From: Paracoccus sp. S-4012
GTDB taxonomy: Bacteria > Pseudomonadota > Alphaproteobacteria > Rhodobacterales > Rhodobacteraceae
Direction: 5' to 3'
Assembly: GCF_009674885.1 (NCBI RefSeq)
Contig: NZ_WKKA01000009.1
Location: 1 to 64,000, forward strand
Length of the DNA stretch: 64,000 nt
Under the pieces are notes generated by a model, which was not told the origin of the DNA, did not search any database, and worked only from the letters and a program-made list of their open reading frames with translations. Shown here in pieces: positions 24,017 through 35,459 of the stretch. The position numbers and the translations under genes were made by a program. Each line of letters starts with the position of its first letter. The first letter of the stretch is position 1.

Positions 24017-27000
24017 CTACGCGGCCCGCCTCTCGGGCTCCCTGCCTCCTGCCCGGAACTCCGCCAGCAACGCCTGCCGCCGGACCTCAGCCTTCTGCGC
24101 CGCCGCCTCGCGGATGAAGCCGTAGCCGCGCACCTCCATCGGCAGCGCCGCCAGTTCGCGCGCGGTCTCCATCGTCGCGGGGTTGAGCCCGCCAAGCACC
24201 TCGCGCATGTCGGCCTCGAAGCTGCGGATCGCGGCGCGTTCGGCGCGGCGGTCGGCGGACCAGCCGAAGGGGTCGAGCGGCGTGCCGCGCAGACCCTTCA
24301 TCGCCGCAAGCACCCGGAAGCCGCGCAGCATCCAGGGGCCGAACTCGCGCTTCTTCGGCCGCCCGTCCCCGTCGCGCCCCGGCAGGACCGGCGGGGCGAG
24401 GTGGAAGCCGAGGCGGATGTCGCCCTCGAACTGCTCCTCGACCCGCCGCAAGGTGTCGAGATGCAGCCGCGCGACCTCGTATTCGTCCTTGTATGCCAAT
24501 AGCTTGTAGTAGCTTGCTGCGACGGTTTCGCGCAGCTCCGGCGGCGCCGTGTCGACCAGCTTGCGGAAGCGGCGGGCGAGGCGCGCGTTCTGGTAGCCGA
24601 CCAGCCGTTGCTCGCGATAGGCGATCGGGTCGGCGGGCTCGGCCGCCGCCTCCGGCCCGGCATGGACGATGGCCGCGGCCTCGCCCGGATGCAGCACCGC
24701 CCAGCGGCCGAGCTGGAAGGCGCGGCTGTTCTCGGCCACTTTGGCCCCGTTCATCTCGATCGCCTTGAGGATCGCGGGCTCGGAGAGCGGGATCAGCCCC
24801 CGCTGCCAGGCAGCGCCGCAGACCATCATGTTGGAATAGATCGAATCGCCCAGCAGCTTCAGCGCCAGTTCGGTCGCGTCGAAGAAGTCCACGCGGTCGC
24901 GCAGCCGCCGCTCGAGCGAGAGCTTCAGCCCCGCGGCGGGCAGGCGGAAGTCGCGGTTGCGGGTGAACTCGCCGGTGACGATCTCGTGGTCGTTGACGAC
25001 CGCGCCGGTGCGGCCCTCGGTCATCATCCCCAAGGTCCTGGCCCCGGCGGTGACCACCAGATCGCCGCCGATCACCGCATCCGCCTCGCCCACGGCCACG
25101 CGGATGGCGCTGATGTCCTCCGGTCGGTCGGCCAGCCGCAGGTGGATCTGGACCGCGCCACCCTTCTGGGCGAGGCCCGCCATCTCCATCATCCCCGCGC
25201 CCTTGCCGTCGATATGCGCCGCCTGCGCCAGCACCGCGCCGATGGTCACGACCCCGGTGCCGCCGACGCCGGTGATGACGATGTTGTGGGTGCCTTCGAT
25301 GGCAGGCAGCACCGGCTGCGGCATCTCGGGCAGGTCGAGCGCCTGCGCCTCGGGCTTGCGGGGCCTGCCGCCATAGACGCTGACGAAGCTGGGGCAGAAG
25401 CCCTTCACGCAGGAGTAGTCCTTGTTGCAGCTCGACTGGTCGATCTCGCGCTTGCGCCCGAGCGCCGTGTCGAGCGGCACCACCGAGACGCAGTTCGACT
25501 GCACCGAGCAGTCGCCGCAGGCCTCGCAGACCTCGGGGTTGATGAAGATGCGCCGGTCGGGGTCGGGGAAGGCGCCCTTCTTGCGGCGGCGGCGCTTTTC
25601 GGCCGCGCAGGTCTGGATGTAGAGGATCGCGCTGACGCCAGGCGCTTCGGTCAGGTCGCGCTGCACCCCCATCAGGTTCTCGCGCGGCTCGATCCTGAGG
25701 CCGGGGAAGTCGGCGGCGGGCGCGTCCTCCTTCTCGTCATGGACGACCACAACCGGGTCCACACCCATCGCCACCAGTTCGCGCGCGATGCGGGGTGCGC
25801 TGAGGCCGCCCTCGTTCGGCTGGCCGCCGGTCATCGCGACGGCGTCGTTGAAGAGCACCTTGTAGGTGATGTTCGTCCCCGCTGCGAGCGCGGCGCGGAT
25901 AGCGAGGATCCCCGAATGGTTGTAGGTTCCGTCGCCAAGGTTCTGGAAAACATGCTTGCGGGTTCTGAACGGCGCCTCGCCGATCCAGTTCGCGCCCTCG
26001 CCGCCCATCTGCGTCACGCCGTTGGTGTCGCGGTCCATCCAGATCGCCATGTAGTGGCAGCCGATCCCGGCATAGGCGCGGCTGCCCTCGGGCAGGCGGG
26101 TCGAGGTGTTGTGCGGGCAACCCGAGCAGAACCAGGGGGTTCGCCGGGCAAGTTCGGGTGCGTTGTCGGCCCGGCGCGCCTCGCGGATGCGGTCGAGGCC
26201 GGCGTGTATGCGGTCGGTCCCGCGGCCTTCCTCGACCAGGATGTCGCCCAGCCGCTCGGCGATCAGCACCGGGTCGAGCGCGTAGCGGGTCGGGAACAGC
26301 TCCACCTTGCGGCCATGCTCCCAGGTGTCGCCCTTGTGCCAGCCATAGACGCGGCGGCCGCGGCGGTCGTCGAAGATCGCCTCCTTGACCTGCACCTCGA
26401 TCAGCTTGCGCTTCTCCTCGACCACCACGATCAGGTCCAGCCCCTCGGCCCATTCGTGGAAGCTGGTCATGTCCAGCGGGAAGGTCTGCGCGATCTTGTA
26501 GGTGGTGACGCCCAGCCGCTCGGCCTCGGCCCCGTCGATCCCGAGCAGCGACAGCGCGTGGACCACGTCGAGCCAGTTCTTGCCCGCGGCGCAGATGCCG
26601 ATCCTGGCGCCGGGCTTGCCCCAGACGCGGCGGTCGATGCGGTTCGCGCGGGCGAAGGCCTCGGCGGCGAAGCGCTTGTAGTCGATCATGCGCGCTTCCT
26701 GCACGACCGGCGTGTCGCCCAGGCGGATGGTCAGCCCGCCCTCGGGCATGAGGAAATCCTCCGGCGTGACGAAGCTCAGCCGGTGCGGGTCTCCGTTGAC
26801 CACGGCGGTCGCCTCGACAGTGTCCTTCATCGTCTTGAGGCCACACCAGAGGCCGGAATATCGCGACAAGGCAAAGCCGTAGAGGCCGAGATCGAGAATC
26901 TCCTGCACCCCGGCCGGCGACAAAACCGGCATGTAGGCATCGACCATGGCGAAGTCGGACTGGTGCAGCAGGGTCGAGCTTTCGGCCGTGTGGTCGTCGC

Positions 27001-27436
27001 CCATCGCCATGAGGACGCCGCCGTGCTTCGAGGTGCCCGCGAGGTTCGCGTGGCGCATCACGTCGCCCGAGCGGTCCACGCCCGGCCCCTTGCCGTACCA
27101 GAGTGCAAAGACCCCGTCGTATTTCCCCTCGCCGCGCATCTCGGCCTGCTGGCTGCCCCAGACGGCGGTGGCGGCGAGATCCTCGTTCAGCCCCGGCTGG
27201 AAGGTGACGTTCATCGCCTCAAGCTCGCGCTTGTGACGCATCATCTGCAGGTCGACATTGCCCAGCGGACTGCCGCGATAGCCGCTGACATAGCCGGCGG
27301 TGTTCAACCCCGCGGCGCGGTCGCGGTCGGCCTGCATCAGCATCAGACGCACGAGGGCCTGGGTGCCGTTCAGAAGCACCGTCTGCTTCGCGAGGTCAAA
27401 GCGGTCGGCAAGCGAGAACTCGGCGTGTTTGCTCAT
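24017..27436 (-). CDS. Indolepyruvate ferredoxin oxidoreductase, fused subunits
   Basis: The 1139-residue protein fuses the usual IorA and IorB parts. The N-terminal pyruvate-ferredoxin-type domain has GYRGSPLGNVDLQM. A TPP-binding domain follows (TPWFCSGCPHNTSTRLP, then GIGCHYMAIWMD), then a Cys-rich iron-sulfur region (EVCEACGDCSVQSNCVSV and CNKDYSCVKGFCPSF), and a gamma-type domain (ITGVGGTGVVTIGAVLAQAA). It oxidatively decarboxylates aryl or branched 2-oxoacids, passing electrons to a carrier. ATG 27436 begins the conserved MSKHAEFSLADRFDL. Divergent from a LysR regulator across 143 nt, which probably controls it. Confidence 0.94.
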   Translation of the reverse strand: MSKHAEFSLADRFDLAKQTVLLNGTQALVRLMLMQADRDRAAGLNTAGYVSGYRGSPLGNVDLQMMRHKRELEAMNVTFQPGLNEDLAATAVWGSQQAEMRGEGKYDGVFALWYGKGPGVDRSGDVMRHANLAGTSKHGGVLMAMGDDHTAESSTLLHQSDFAMVDAYMPVLSPAGVQEILDLGLYGFALSRYSGLWCGLKTMKDTVEATAVVNGDPHRLSFVTPEDFLMPEGGLTIRLGDTPVVQEARMIDYKRFAAEAFARANRIDRRVWGKPGARIGICAAGKNWLDVVHALSLLGIDGAEAERLGVTTYKIAQTFPLDMTSFHEWAEGLDLIVVVEEKRKLIEVQVKEAIFDDRRGRRVYGWHKGDTWEHGRKVELFPTRYALDPVLIAERLGDILVEEGRGTDRIHAGLDRIREARRADNAPELARRTPWFCSGCPHNTSTRLPEGSRAYAGIGCHYMAIWMDRDTNGVTQMGGEGANWIGEAPFRTRKHVFQNLGDGTYNHSGILAIRAALAAGTNITYKVLFNDAVAMTGGQPNEGGLSAPRIARELVAMGVDPVVVVHDEKEDAPAADFPGLRIEPRENLMGVQRDLTEAPGVSAILYIQTCAAEKRRRRKKGAFPDPDRRIFINPEVCEACGDCSVQSNCVSVVPLDTALGRKREIDQSSCNKDYSCVKGFCPSFVSVYGGRPRKPEAQALDLPEMPQPVLPAIEGTHNIVITGVGGTGVVTIGAVLAQAAHIDGKGAGMMEMAGLAQKGGAVQIHLRLADRPEDISAIRVAVGEADAVIGGDLVVTAGARTLGMMTEGRTGAVVNDHEIVTGEFTRNRDFRLPAAGLKLSLERRLRDRVDFFDATELALKLLGDSIYSNMMVCGAAWQRGLIPLSEPAILKAIEMNGAKVAENSRAFQLGRWAVLHPGEAAAIVHAGPEAAAEPADPIAYREQRLVGYQNARLARRFRKLVDTAPPELRETVAASYYKLLAYKDEYEVARLHLDTLRRVEEQFEGDIRLGFHLAPPVLPGRDGDGRPKKREFGPWMLRGFRVLAAMKGLRGTPLDPFGWSADRRAERAAIRSFEADMREVLGGLNPATMETARELAALPMEVRGYGFIREAAAQKAEVRRQALLAEFRAGGREPERRAA

Positions 27437-27538
27437 GGCGCCCTCCCCGGCGTCTGCCTCCTTCCAATATAGGTCAGACAGCCTGACGCACAAAGGGAAA
27501 CTTGCCGCTTCCCCGAAGCTTCCGCCGCGTGTAACGAC

Positions 27539-27575
27539 CTGCAAGGAGTGCAGAGCCGATTTGCAAGGAATGCAA
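27539..27575. promoter_or_regulatory. Paired LysR-type operator candidates
   Basis: Two inverted repeats of the same form lie 22 bp apart: CTGCA-AGGAG-TGCAG at 27539-27553 and TTGCA-AGGAA-TGCAA at 27561-27575. The second ends 4 nt before the GTG start of the LysR gene. Both sit in the divergent promoter region shared with the oxidoreductase gene and fit the LysR T-N11-A dyad style. Confidence 0.55.
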
Positions 27576-27579
27576 AGCC

Positions 27580-28527
27580 GTGGACTGGGACAAGCTGCGA
27601 ATCTTTCACGCGGTCGCTGAGGCCGGTTCGCTGACCCATGCCGGCGACGTGTTGCAGCTGTCGCAGTCGGCCGTGAGCCGCCAGATTCGCGGCCTCGAGG
27701 AGATGCTCGCCACCACCCTTTTCCACCGCCACGCCCGCGGGCTGATCCTGACCGAGCAGGGCGAGCTGCTGTTCGAGGCCACGAAGCTGATGTCGACCAA
27801 GCTCGACAAGACGGCCGCGCGCATCCGCGACAGCGAGGAGCATGTCTTCGGCGAGCTGCGCGTCACCACCGCCACCGGCTTCGGCACCATGTGGCTGGTG
27901 CCGCGCCTGCCCCGCCTCTTTGCGCGCTATCCCGATCTGAAGATCGACCTCCTGCTGGAGGAGCGGGTGCTGGATCTGCCCATGCGCGAGGCCGACGTTG
28001 CCATCCGCATGAAGGAGCCGTCGCAGTCCGACCTGATCCGGCGGCGGCTGCTGAACATCCGCATGCGGCTTTATGCCACGCCCGGCTACCTCGCCGATGC
28101 GGGCGCGCCGCGGAAGCTTGAGGATCTGGCCGCGCACCGGCTGATCTTCCAGCACCCGACCACGCCCCAGGTCTCGGCCGGGGCGCGGCTGGCGCAGACG
28201 CTGCTGGCCCAGAACCCGCGCTCGACGCTGATGGTGAACAATTATTTCGGCGTGCTGCAGGGGGTGCTGTCGAATGTCGGCATCGGCTTGCTGCCCGACT
28301 ACCTGACGCATGATTTTCCAGCCACCCTCGTGCGGGTGCTCGACGAGATCGAGTCGGTCGAAGTGCCGGTGTTCCTCGCCTATCCCGAGGAGCTGCGCGG
28401 CTCGCGCCGGGTCTCCGCCTTCCGCGACTTCGTTCTCGAGGAAATCCAGGCCTACCGCCGCCTGGAACAGCAGCTGCCTGCCGAGGGCGTCGCCGCCGAG
28501 GCCGAGGGGTATTCGGGTCACGCATAG
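27580..28527 (+). CDS. LysR family transcriptional regulator
   Basis: The 315-residue protein has the N-terminal winged HTH ([20 protein letters not shown], then [15 protein letters not shown], residues 5-45) and a periplasmic-binding-like effector domain (from about residue 92, [19 protein letters not shown]). The start is GTG at 27580, with AAGGA about 10 nt upstream that overlaps an operator-like repeat. Being divergent from the indolepyruvate oxidoreductase gene, it is the likely regulator of that gene and of itself; the effector is unknown. Confidence 0.93.
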   Translation: MDWDKLRIFHAVAEAGSLTHAGDVLQLSQSAVSRQIRGLEEMLATTLFHRHARGLILTEQGELLFEATKLMSTKLDKTAARIRDSEEHVFGELRVTTATGFGTMWLVPRLPRLFARYPDLKIDLLLEERVLDLPMREADVAIRMKEPSQSDLIRRRLLNIRMRLYATPGYLADAGAPRKLEDLAAHRLIFQHPTTPQVSAGARLAQTLLAQNPRSTLMVNNYFGVLQGVLSNVGIGLLPDYLTHDFPATLVRVLDEIESVEVPVFLAYPEELRGSRRVSAFRDFVLEEIQAYRRLEQQLPAEGVAAEAEGYSGHA

Positions 28528-28591
28528 CGGGTATTCTGCAACTGCAGCGCGCCCGGACTTGCGGCCGCCGCCGCCTAAACCTATCTGGCTC

Positions 28592-28670
28592 CGTGAAGGC
28601 GTTGCCCTCGGGCACTCCTTCAACCTCCCTGTTGGACTCAGGCCGGGCCTCGTGCCCGGCTTTTTTTTTT
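28592..28670 (+). ncRNA. Candidate small RNA between the LysR gene and purL
   Basis: A possible promoter (TTGCGG at 28559-28564, 16-bp spacer, CTATCT at 28581-28586) is followed by two stem-loops and a terminator. Stem-loop 1 is TGCC-CTCG-GGCA at 28603-28614. Stem-loop 2 is CAAC-CTCCCT-GTTG at 28621-28634, extendable by a U-G and a U-A pair, with a C-rich loop like the anti-Shine-Dalgarno loops of Rhodobacter small RNAs. The terminator is at 28642-28670. No coding potential is seen here. The 5' end is a guess. Confidence 0.45.
28642..28670 (+). terminator. Intrinsic terminator with 10-T tract
   Basis: A perfect 7-bp stem (GCCGGGC/GCCCGGC) with loop CTCGT is followed by ten T residues. It is the clearest Rho-independent terminator in the window and lies 143 nt after the LysR stop and 105 nt before purL. 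Confidence 0.9.
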
Positions 28671-28774
28671 CGCCGTCGTGGGGTTCCGCGATAGGGCGGC
28701 GACAACCCGCCTTCCTGTCGCTCGGCCCCTTCGGCTATACGCCCCGCAATCGCCGCGCCCGGAGGGATGACGCC

Positions 28775-30970
<2,196 letters not shown>

Positions 30971-31037
30971 CATCCATCAAGCCGTGGCAACCGATCCCGC
31001 CTGACGCCGTTCTCCCCGGCAAGCCGGAGGAGGTTTC

Positions 31038-32207
31038 ATGCGCGCGATCACCTTTCAGGGCACCGGCAAGGTGCAGGTGGACAATGTCGACGACCCGACC
31101 ATCGAGGAGCCGGGCGATATCGTCCTGAAGGTCAGCTCCACCGCCATCTGCGGCTCGGACCTGCACCTCTACGACGGCTTCATCCCCGAGATGCGCAAGG
31201 GCGACATCCTCGGGCACGAATTCATGGGCGAGATCGTCGCGGTGGGAAGCGGTGTGACCGGCTTCCGCCAGGGCGACCGGGTCCTCGTGCCGTTCAACAT
31301 CGCCTGCGGTCAGTGCGACTTCTGCCGCCTGGACGCCTTCGCGCTCTGCGACACCACCAACCGCGACAAGGAGAAGGTCGAGGCCATGTATGGCCAGTCG
31401 CCGGGCGGCATGTTCGGCTATTCGCATCTCTTCGGGGGCTATGCCGGCGGTCAGGCGGAATATGTCCGTGTGCCCCATGCCGATGTCGGGCTGGTGAAGG
31501 TGCCCGAGGGCGTGCCCGACGAGAGGGTGCTGTTCCTGACCGACATCTTCCCCACCGGCTACCAGGCTGCCGAGCAGATCGGCGTTGGCCCCGGCGACAC
31601 CGTCGCCGTCTGGGGCTGCGGACCGGTCGGGCAGTTCGCGATCCTGTCGGCCTTCCTGCTCGGGGCCGAGCGCGTCTTCGCCCTGGACTTCGAGCCTGAG
31701 CGGCTCGCCAAGGCGCGTGAGGCCGGCGCCGAGACCATCGACCAGTCCAGCGAGGACAGCTTCGACCGCCTTTCGGAACTCACCGGGGGCAAGCTGCCCA
31801 ACCGCTGCATCGATGCGGTCGGCATGGAGGCGCATGGCGCCTCGACCATCGGCGCGATCTACGACCGGGCAAAGACCGCGCTGATGCAGGAGACCGACCG
31901 CCCGAACGCGCTGCGCGACGCGATCATGTGCTGCCGCAAGGGCGGATCGGTGTCGATTCCGGGTGTCTACGCGGGTGTCGTCGACAAGTTCCCGATCGGC
32001 GCGGCCTTCGGCAAGGGTCTGACCCTGCGCGGCGGCCAGACCCACACCCGCGCCTACATGGAGCGGCTTCTCGCCCATATCGAGGCCGGCAGGATCGACC
32101 CCAGCTTCATCATCACCCATCGCGGCACGCTGGAGGACGGCCCCGGCTTCTACCGCACCTTCCGCGACAAGAAGGACGACTGCATCAAATGCGTCATGAC
32201 GCCCTGA
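31038..32207 (+). CDS. Zinc-dependent alcohol dehydrogenase (formaldehyde dehydrogenase-like)
   Basis: The 389-residue medium-chain dehydrogenase has catalytic zinc residues C38 and H60-E61 (AICGSD, ILGHEFMGE), a structural zinc set C90/C93/C96/C104 (CGQCDFCRLDAFALC), and the NAD-binding motif VAVWGCGPVGQFAI. The long form with MYGQSPGGMFGYSHLFGGYAGG is like glutathione-independent formaldehyde dehydrogenases. The substrate is not certain. GGAGGAGG lies just upstream of the ATG. It follows purL by 67 nt but is probably separate. Confidence 0.9.
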   Translation: MRAITFQGTGKVQVDNVDDPTIEEPGDIVLKVSSTAICGSDLHLYDGFIPEMRKGDILGHEFMGEIVAVGSGVTGFRQGDRVLVPFNIACGQCDFCRLDAFALCDTTNRDKEKVEAMYGQSPGGMFGYSHLFGGYAGGQAEYVRVPHADVGLVKVPEGVPDERVLFLTDIFPTGYQAAEQIGVGPGDTVAVWGCGPVGQFAILSAFLLGAERVFALDFEPERLAKAREAGAETIDQSSEDSFDRLSELTGGKLPNRCIDAVGMEAHGASTIGAIYDRAKTALMQETDRPNALRDAIMCCRKGGSVSIPGVYAGVVDKFPIGAAFGKGLTLRGGQTHTRAYMERLLAHIEAGRIDPSFIITHRGTLEDGPGFYRTFRDKKDDCIKCVMTP

Positions 32208-32236
32208 CTTCTTCTGTCTGAAAATATCCGCGGGGT

Positions 32237-32254
32237 CCGGGGCGGCAGCCCCGG
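32237..32254. terminator. Hairpin between convergent dehydrogenase and kinase genes
   Basis: A 7-bp stem CCGGGGC/GCCCCGG with loop GGCA lies in the 50-nt gap between two convergent genes; the sequence style is common at gene ends in Rhodobacterales. There is no T tract. Confidence 0.5.
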
Positions 32255-32257
32255 TAC

Positions 32258-33307
32258 CTACCGCTCCGCCGACGCGGGCAGGATGACGGTGAACCGGCTG
32301 CCCTTCCCACGCTCGCTCTCGATCTTCAGCCGCCCGCGGTGGCGGTTGACGATATGCTTGACGATCGCCAGCCCGAGCCCCGTCCCCCCCTGCGCGCGCG
32401 AGCGGTGGGTGTCCACGCGGTAGAAGCGCTCGGTCAGCCGGGGCAGATGCAGCGGGTCGATGCCGGGGCCCGAATCGGCCACCTCCACCGCCCAACCGGG
32501 GCCGCGCAGGACCGGCTCATGGGCGACCGGGCGCAGGGTGACGCGGACCTCGCCGCCGCCGTATTTCACCGCGTTCTCGATCAGGTTGTGGAGGACCTGC
32601 ACCAGCTGGTCGCCGTCTCCCGGCACCATGACCGGCGCCTCGGCCCCGAAGCTCGTCAGCTGCACATCCTTCGCCGCCGCGGTCGGCCCGAGCGTGGCGA
32701 CGGTGCTGCGGATCAGCCCCGCCAGATCGACGCTGGCCGAGGGGCGGCGCCGCTCCTCGCCCTCGACCCGGCTGAGCGAGAGCAGGTCCGACACGAGGCG
32801 GTTCATGCGCCGGGTCTCGCGCTCCATGATGTCGAGAAAGCGCGCCTGCGCCGCCTGATCGTTCTTCGCCGGGCCGCGCAGGGTCTCGATGAAGCCCATG
32901 AGCGCGGTCAGGGGGGTGCGCAGCTCGTGGCTGACATTGGCCACGAAGTCGCGGCGCATCTGCTCGGCCTGCTCGATCGCGGTCAGGTCCTGCAGCGCGA
33001 TCACTGCCCCCCGCCCTCGGTCGAGGTCGAGGGGTGAGACCGCGATCTCGCAGGCATGGTCCTGCCCGTCGGACGAGATGATGGCACGCAGGGTCCTCGG
33101 GCCCGTGCCCGCCCCGGCCAGCACCTGATCGAGCGCGTGGTTCACGAGCGGGTGGCGGATCACGGTCACGAAGGGCCGCCCCTCCAGCCGCTCGCCCAGC
33201 AGCGCCTCGGCCGCCGGGCTGGCGCCGATCACGCGCCCCTCGCGGTCCGCCGCCAGCACCGCGACCGGCATGGCGCGCATCAGGCGGGCTGTGGCGCGAT
33301 GGTCCAA
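32258..33307 (-). CDS. PhoR-type sensor histidine kinase
   Basis: The 349-residue protein has a PAS-like domain (residues 8-110), the HisKA box FVANVSHELRTPL with H127, and an HATPase domain with N box NLIENAVKYGGG, VADSGPGIDP and GGTGLGLAIVKHIV. Unlike many PhoR proteins it has no visible transmembrane helix. The best start is TTG 33307 or ATG 33280; neither has a clear ribosome site. No response regulator or pst gene is adjacent, so the phosphate link is from family likeness only. Confidence 0.85.
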   Translation of the reverse strand: MDHRATARLMRAMPVAVLAADREGRVIGASPAAEALLGERLEGRPFVTVIRHPLVNHALDQVLAGAGTGPRTLRAIISSDGQDHACEIAVSPLDLDRGRGAVIALQDLTAIEQAEQMRRDFVANVSHELRTPLTALMGFIETLRGPAKNDQAAQARFLDIMERETRRMNRLVSDLLSLSRVEGEERRRPSASVDLAGLIRSTVATLGPTAAAKDVQLTSFGAEAPVMVPGDGDQLVQVLHNLIENAVKYGGGEVRVTLRPVAHEPVLRGPGWAVEVADSGPGIDPLHLPRLTERFYRVDTHRSRAQGGTGLGLAIVKHIVNRHRGRLKIESERGKGSRFTVILPASAER

Positions 33308-33312
33308 GCGGG

Positions 33313-33837
33313 TCAGCCCGCGGCGGCCTTGAGGCCCGCGCGGAAGCGGGCGGCGTTGCGGCGGTAGCGGCGCGCGCCCTCGCGCAGCTCCGCCTGCGCC
33401 GCAGCGTCGAGGATGCGGATCACCTTGCCGGGGCTGCCCATCACGAGCGCGCCGGGCGGGATCTCCTTGCCCTCCGGGATCAGCGCGCCGGCGCCGATCA
33501 GCGCGCCGGCGCCGATCACCGCGCGGTTCAGCACGATCGCGCCCATGCCGATCAGCGCGCCGTCATGGATGGTGCAGCCGTGCAGGATCGCGCGGTGGCC
33601 GACCGTCACCTCGCGGCCGATGGACAGCGGGCAGCCGGGGTCGGTGTGGCAGGCGCAGAGGTCCTGCATGTTCGACCCCTCGCCCAGCCGGATCTCCTCG
33701 TTGTCGCCGCGCAGGACGGCGCCGAACCAGACGCTCGCGCCCGCCTCCAGCACGACGCGGCCCATGAGCTGCGCGTCGGGTGCCGCCCAGGCGTCGGCGG
33801 CGAGTTGCGGGGTCACCCCGTCGAGGGTCCAGATCAT
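33313..33837 (-). CDS. Gamma carbonic anhydrase-like hexapeptide protein
   Basis: The 174-residue left-handed beta-helix protein has the zinc ligands of gamma carbonic anhydrases spaced as expected (H64, H81, H86 in [22 protein letters not shown]) and hexapeptide turns ([17 protein letters not shown]). Members hydrate CO2 or act as metal-binding scaffolds. The start overlaps gmk by 4 nt (ATGA), so both are co-translated, and the kinase gene follows after 5 nt. Confidence 0.92.
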   Translation of the reverse strand: MIWTLDGVTPQLAADAWAAPDAQLMGRVVLEAGASVWFGAVLRGDNEEIRLGEGSNMQDLCACHTDPGCPLSIGREVTVGHRAILHGCTIHDGALIGMGAIVLNRAVIGAGALIGAGALIPEGKEIPPGALVMGSPGKVIRILDAAAQAELREGARRYRRNAARFRAGLKAAAG

Positions 33838-34466
33838 GCGTCCTCCTCCTCCATCAGCCGTTTCACGAAGCCGCCGAGGCCGGTCTGGCGGTTGCGCCGC
33901 AGCCGCTCGGCGGTGACGATGGCGCGCAGCCGCTGCTCGGTCGCGTCGAGGTCGTCGTTGACGAGGACGTAGTCGTATTCGGCCCAGTGGCTGATCTCGT
34001 CGCGCGAATGGCGCATCCGCATGTCGACCACCTCGGCCGCGTCCTGCCCGCGGGCGACGAGGCGGCGGCGCAGCTCGCCCAGCGCGGGCGGCAGCAGGAA
34101 GATCGACACCGCCTGCTGGCCCAGCGGCGAGTTGCGGATCTGCTGGCCGCCCTGCCAGTCCACGTCGAAGAGCGTGTCGCGCCCCTCGCGGATCGCGGCC
34201 TCGATCGGACCGCGGGGCGAGCCGTAGAGGTTGCCGAAGACCTCGGCGTGTTCCAGCATCTCGCCCGCCTCGATCATGGCGGCGAAGTCCTTGCGGGTGC
34301 GGAAGTAGTATTCGCGGCCGTCGACCTCGCCCGGACGCGGCGCGCGGGTGGTTGCGGAGACGGAGAAGGCGAGGTTCCGGTCCCACTCCATCAGCCGCCG
34401 CGCCAGCGTGGATTTTCCGGCCCCCGAGGGCGATGACAGGATGATGAGAAGCCCGGTGCGCTGCAT
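33834..34466 (-). CDS. gmk: Guanylate kinase
   Basis: The 210-residue protein has the P-loop [10 protein letters not shown] (residues 11-20), the GMP-binding segment [21 protein letters not shown], and [11 protein letters not shown]. It phosphorylates GMP to GDP. ATG 34466 is preferred over the TTG at 34475 because GAGGGA is about 9 nt upstream and the protein then begins at [15 protein letters not shown]. It heads the minus-strand operon gmk-gammaCA-histidine kinase. Confidence 0.96.
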   Translation of the reverse strand: MQRTGLLIILSSPSGAGKSTLARRLMEWDRNLAFSVSATTRAPRPGEVDGREYYFRTRKDFAAMIEAGEMLEHAEVFGNLYGSPRGPIEAAIREGRDTLFDVDWQGGQQIRNSPLGQQAVSIFLLPPALGELRRRLVARGQDAAEVVDMRMRHSRDEISHWAEYDYVLVNDDLDATEQRLRAIVTAERLRRNRQTGLGGFVKRLMEEEDA

Positions 34467-34664
34467 GCGCCGCAATCCCTCGCGTCAGCCCGGACGGCGC
34501 GGCCCGGCCGGGGCTTCCATGCCCGCATGGCCCCCGGGGGTCAAGGTCGCGCTCCGCCGGAGAGCAGCCGTGAAAATGCTAAGAAACCCTTAACAACACG
34601 GCCCCTTGCAAGACCCGCGTCAGCGGCGGCAGTTTCATGCAAAGACCCTGACGACGGGTGGGAG

Positions 34665-35447
34665 ATGCAGGACGACGACGGGATGAACTGCCCTCCCCGG
34701 CCGGCGGGTGCCGCGCCGCCGCGCGGGGCCGAACTGGTGCGGCTCTCGGAGGCGGGTCCGCTCCATGCCGGGCGGACGCTGGGCGAGCTGCGCGCCTACT
34801 GGGACGGGTTGCGCCGCGGCCGCGCGGTGCCCGAGCGTGGCGATATCGAGCCGCGCGGGCTGCGCGGCGCCATCGCCCATGCCTTCATCCTCGAGCGCAT
34901 CGCCCCCGGCGCGGCCCGCTTCCGCCTCGCCGGGCGGCACCTGATCGACCTGATGGGGATGGAGGTGCGGGGGATGCCGTTCTGCGCGCTGTTCAACCCG
35001 GCCTCGCGCGGGCATCTGTCGGACGTGCTGGAGACGGTCTTCGCCGCGCCGCAGATCGCGGAGCTCACGATGCTCTCGCCCCTGGCCTACGGCCGCCCGG
35101 CGCTGCCAGCGCGGATGCTGGTGCTGCCGCTGAGTTCCGACCTGGGCGACGTCACCCGCGCCCTGGGCGCGATCGTGGCCGAGGGCGGCATCGGCCGCCC
35201 GCCGCGTCGGTTCGATCTGGTCTCCGAGGCGCTGACCCCGGTGATCGAGGGCGCGCGGACGCTGCTGCCGACCCCCTCCCGCCCCGGCTTTGCCGAGCCG
35301 CCGGAGGTCTGGCGTCCGCCCGCGGTGCCCTTTCCGTCGCCGCGGCGGGGTGCCGCGAAGCCTGACCCGCCGGAGCCCGCGCCCACCGGAAGCAGCGGGG
35401 CGGCGGCGCGGCGGGCGGGGTTCCGGGTCATACCTGGCGGGCGCTGA
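34665..35447 (+). CDS. PAS domain protein (PAS_5 type)
   Basis: The 260-residue protein contains the PAS_5 pattern common in Rhodobacterales and rhizobia: LGELRAYWDGLRRGRAVPER, then ILERIAPGAARFRLAGRHL and LMGMEVRGMPFCALF. The C-terminal third is proline/alanine rich and disordered. The ligand and partner are unknown. Start choice is uncertain: ATG 34665 has GGGTGGGAG directly against it, and ATG 34683 is an alternative. A TTAAC at 34590 lies upstream at a different spacing from the other boxes. Confidence 0.75.
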   Translation: MQDDDGMNCPPRPAGAAPPRGAELVRLSEAGPLHAGRTLGELRAYWDGLRRGRAVPERGDIEPRGLRGAIAHAFILERIAPGAARFRLAGRHLIDLMGMEVRGMPFCALFNPASRGHLSDVLETVFAAPQIAELTMLSPLAYGRPALPARMLVLPLSSDLGDVTRALGAIVAEGGIGRPPRRFDLVSEALTPVIEGARTLLPTPSRPGFAEPPEVWRPPAVPFPSPRRGAAKPDPPEPAPTGSSGAAARRAGFRVIPGGR

Positions 35448-35459
35448 CGCCCGCGGGTT

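Noticed and set aside
24608..27472. 954-codon plus-strand open frame opposite the indolepyruvate oxidoreductase
   Set aside because: Pure shadow of a real gene; no motifs and no usable start.
34590..34594. TTAAC upstream of the PAS protein gene
   Set aside because: Distance to the start (75 nt) does not fit the 48-49 nt pattern of the other four boxes.
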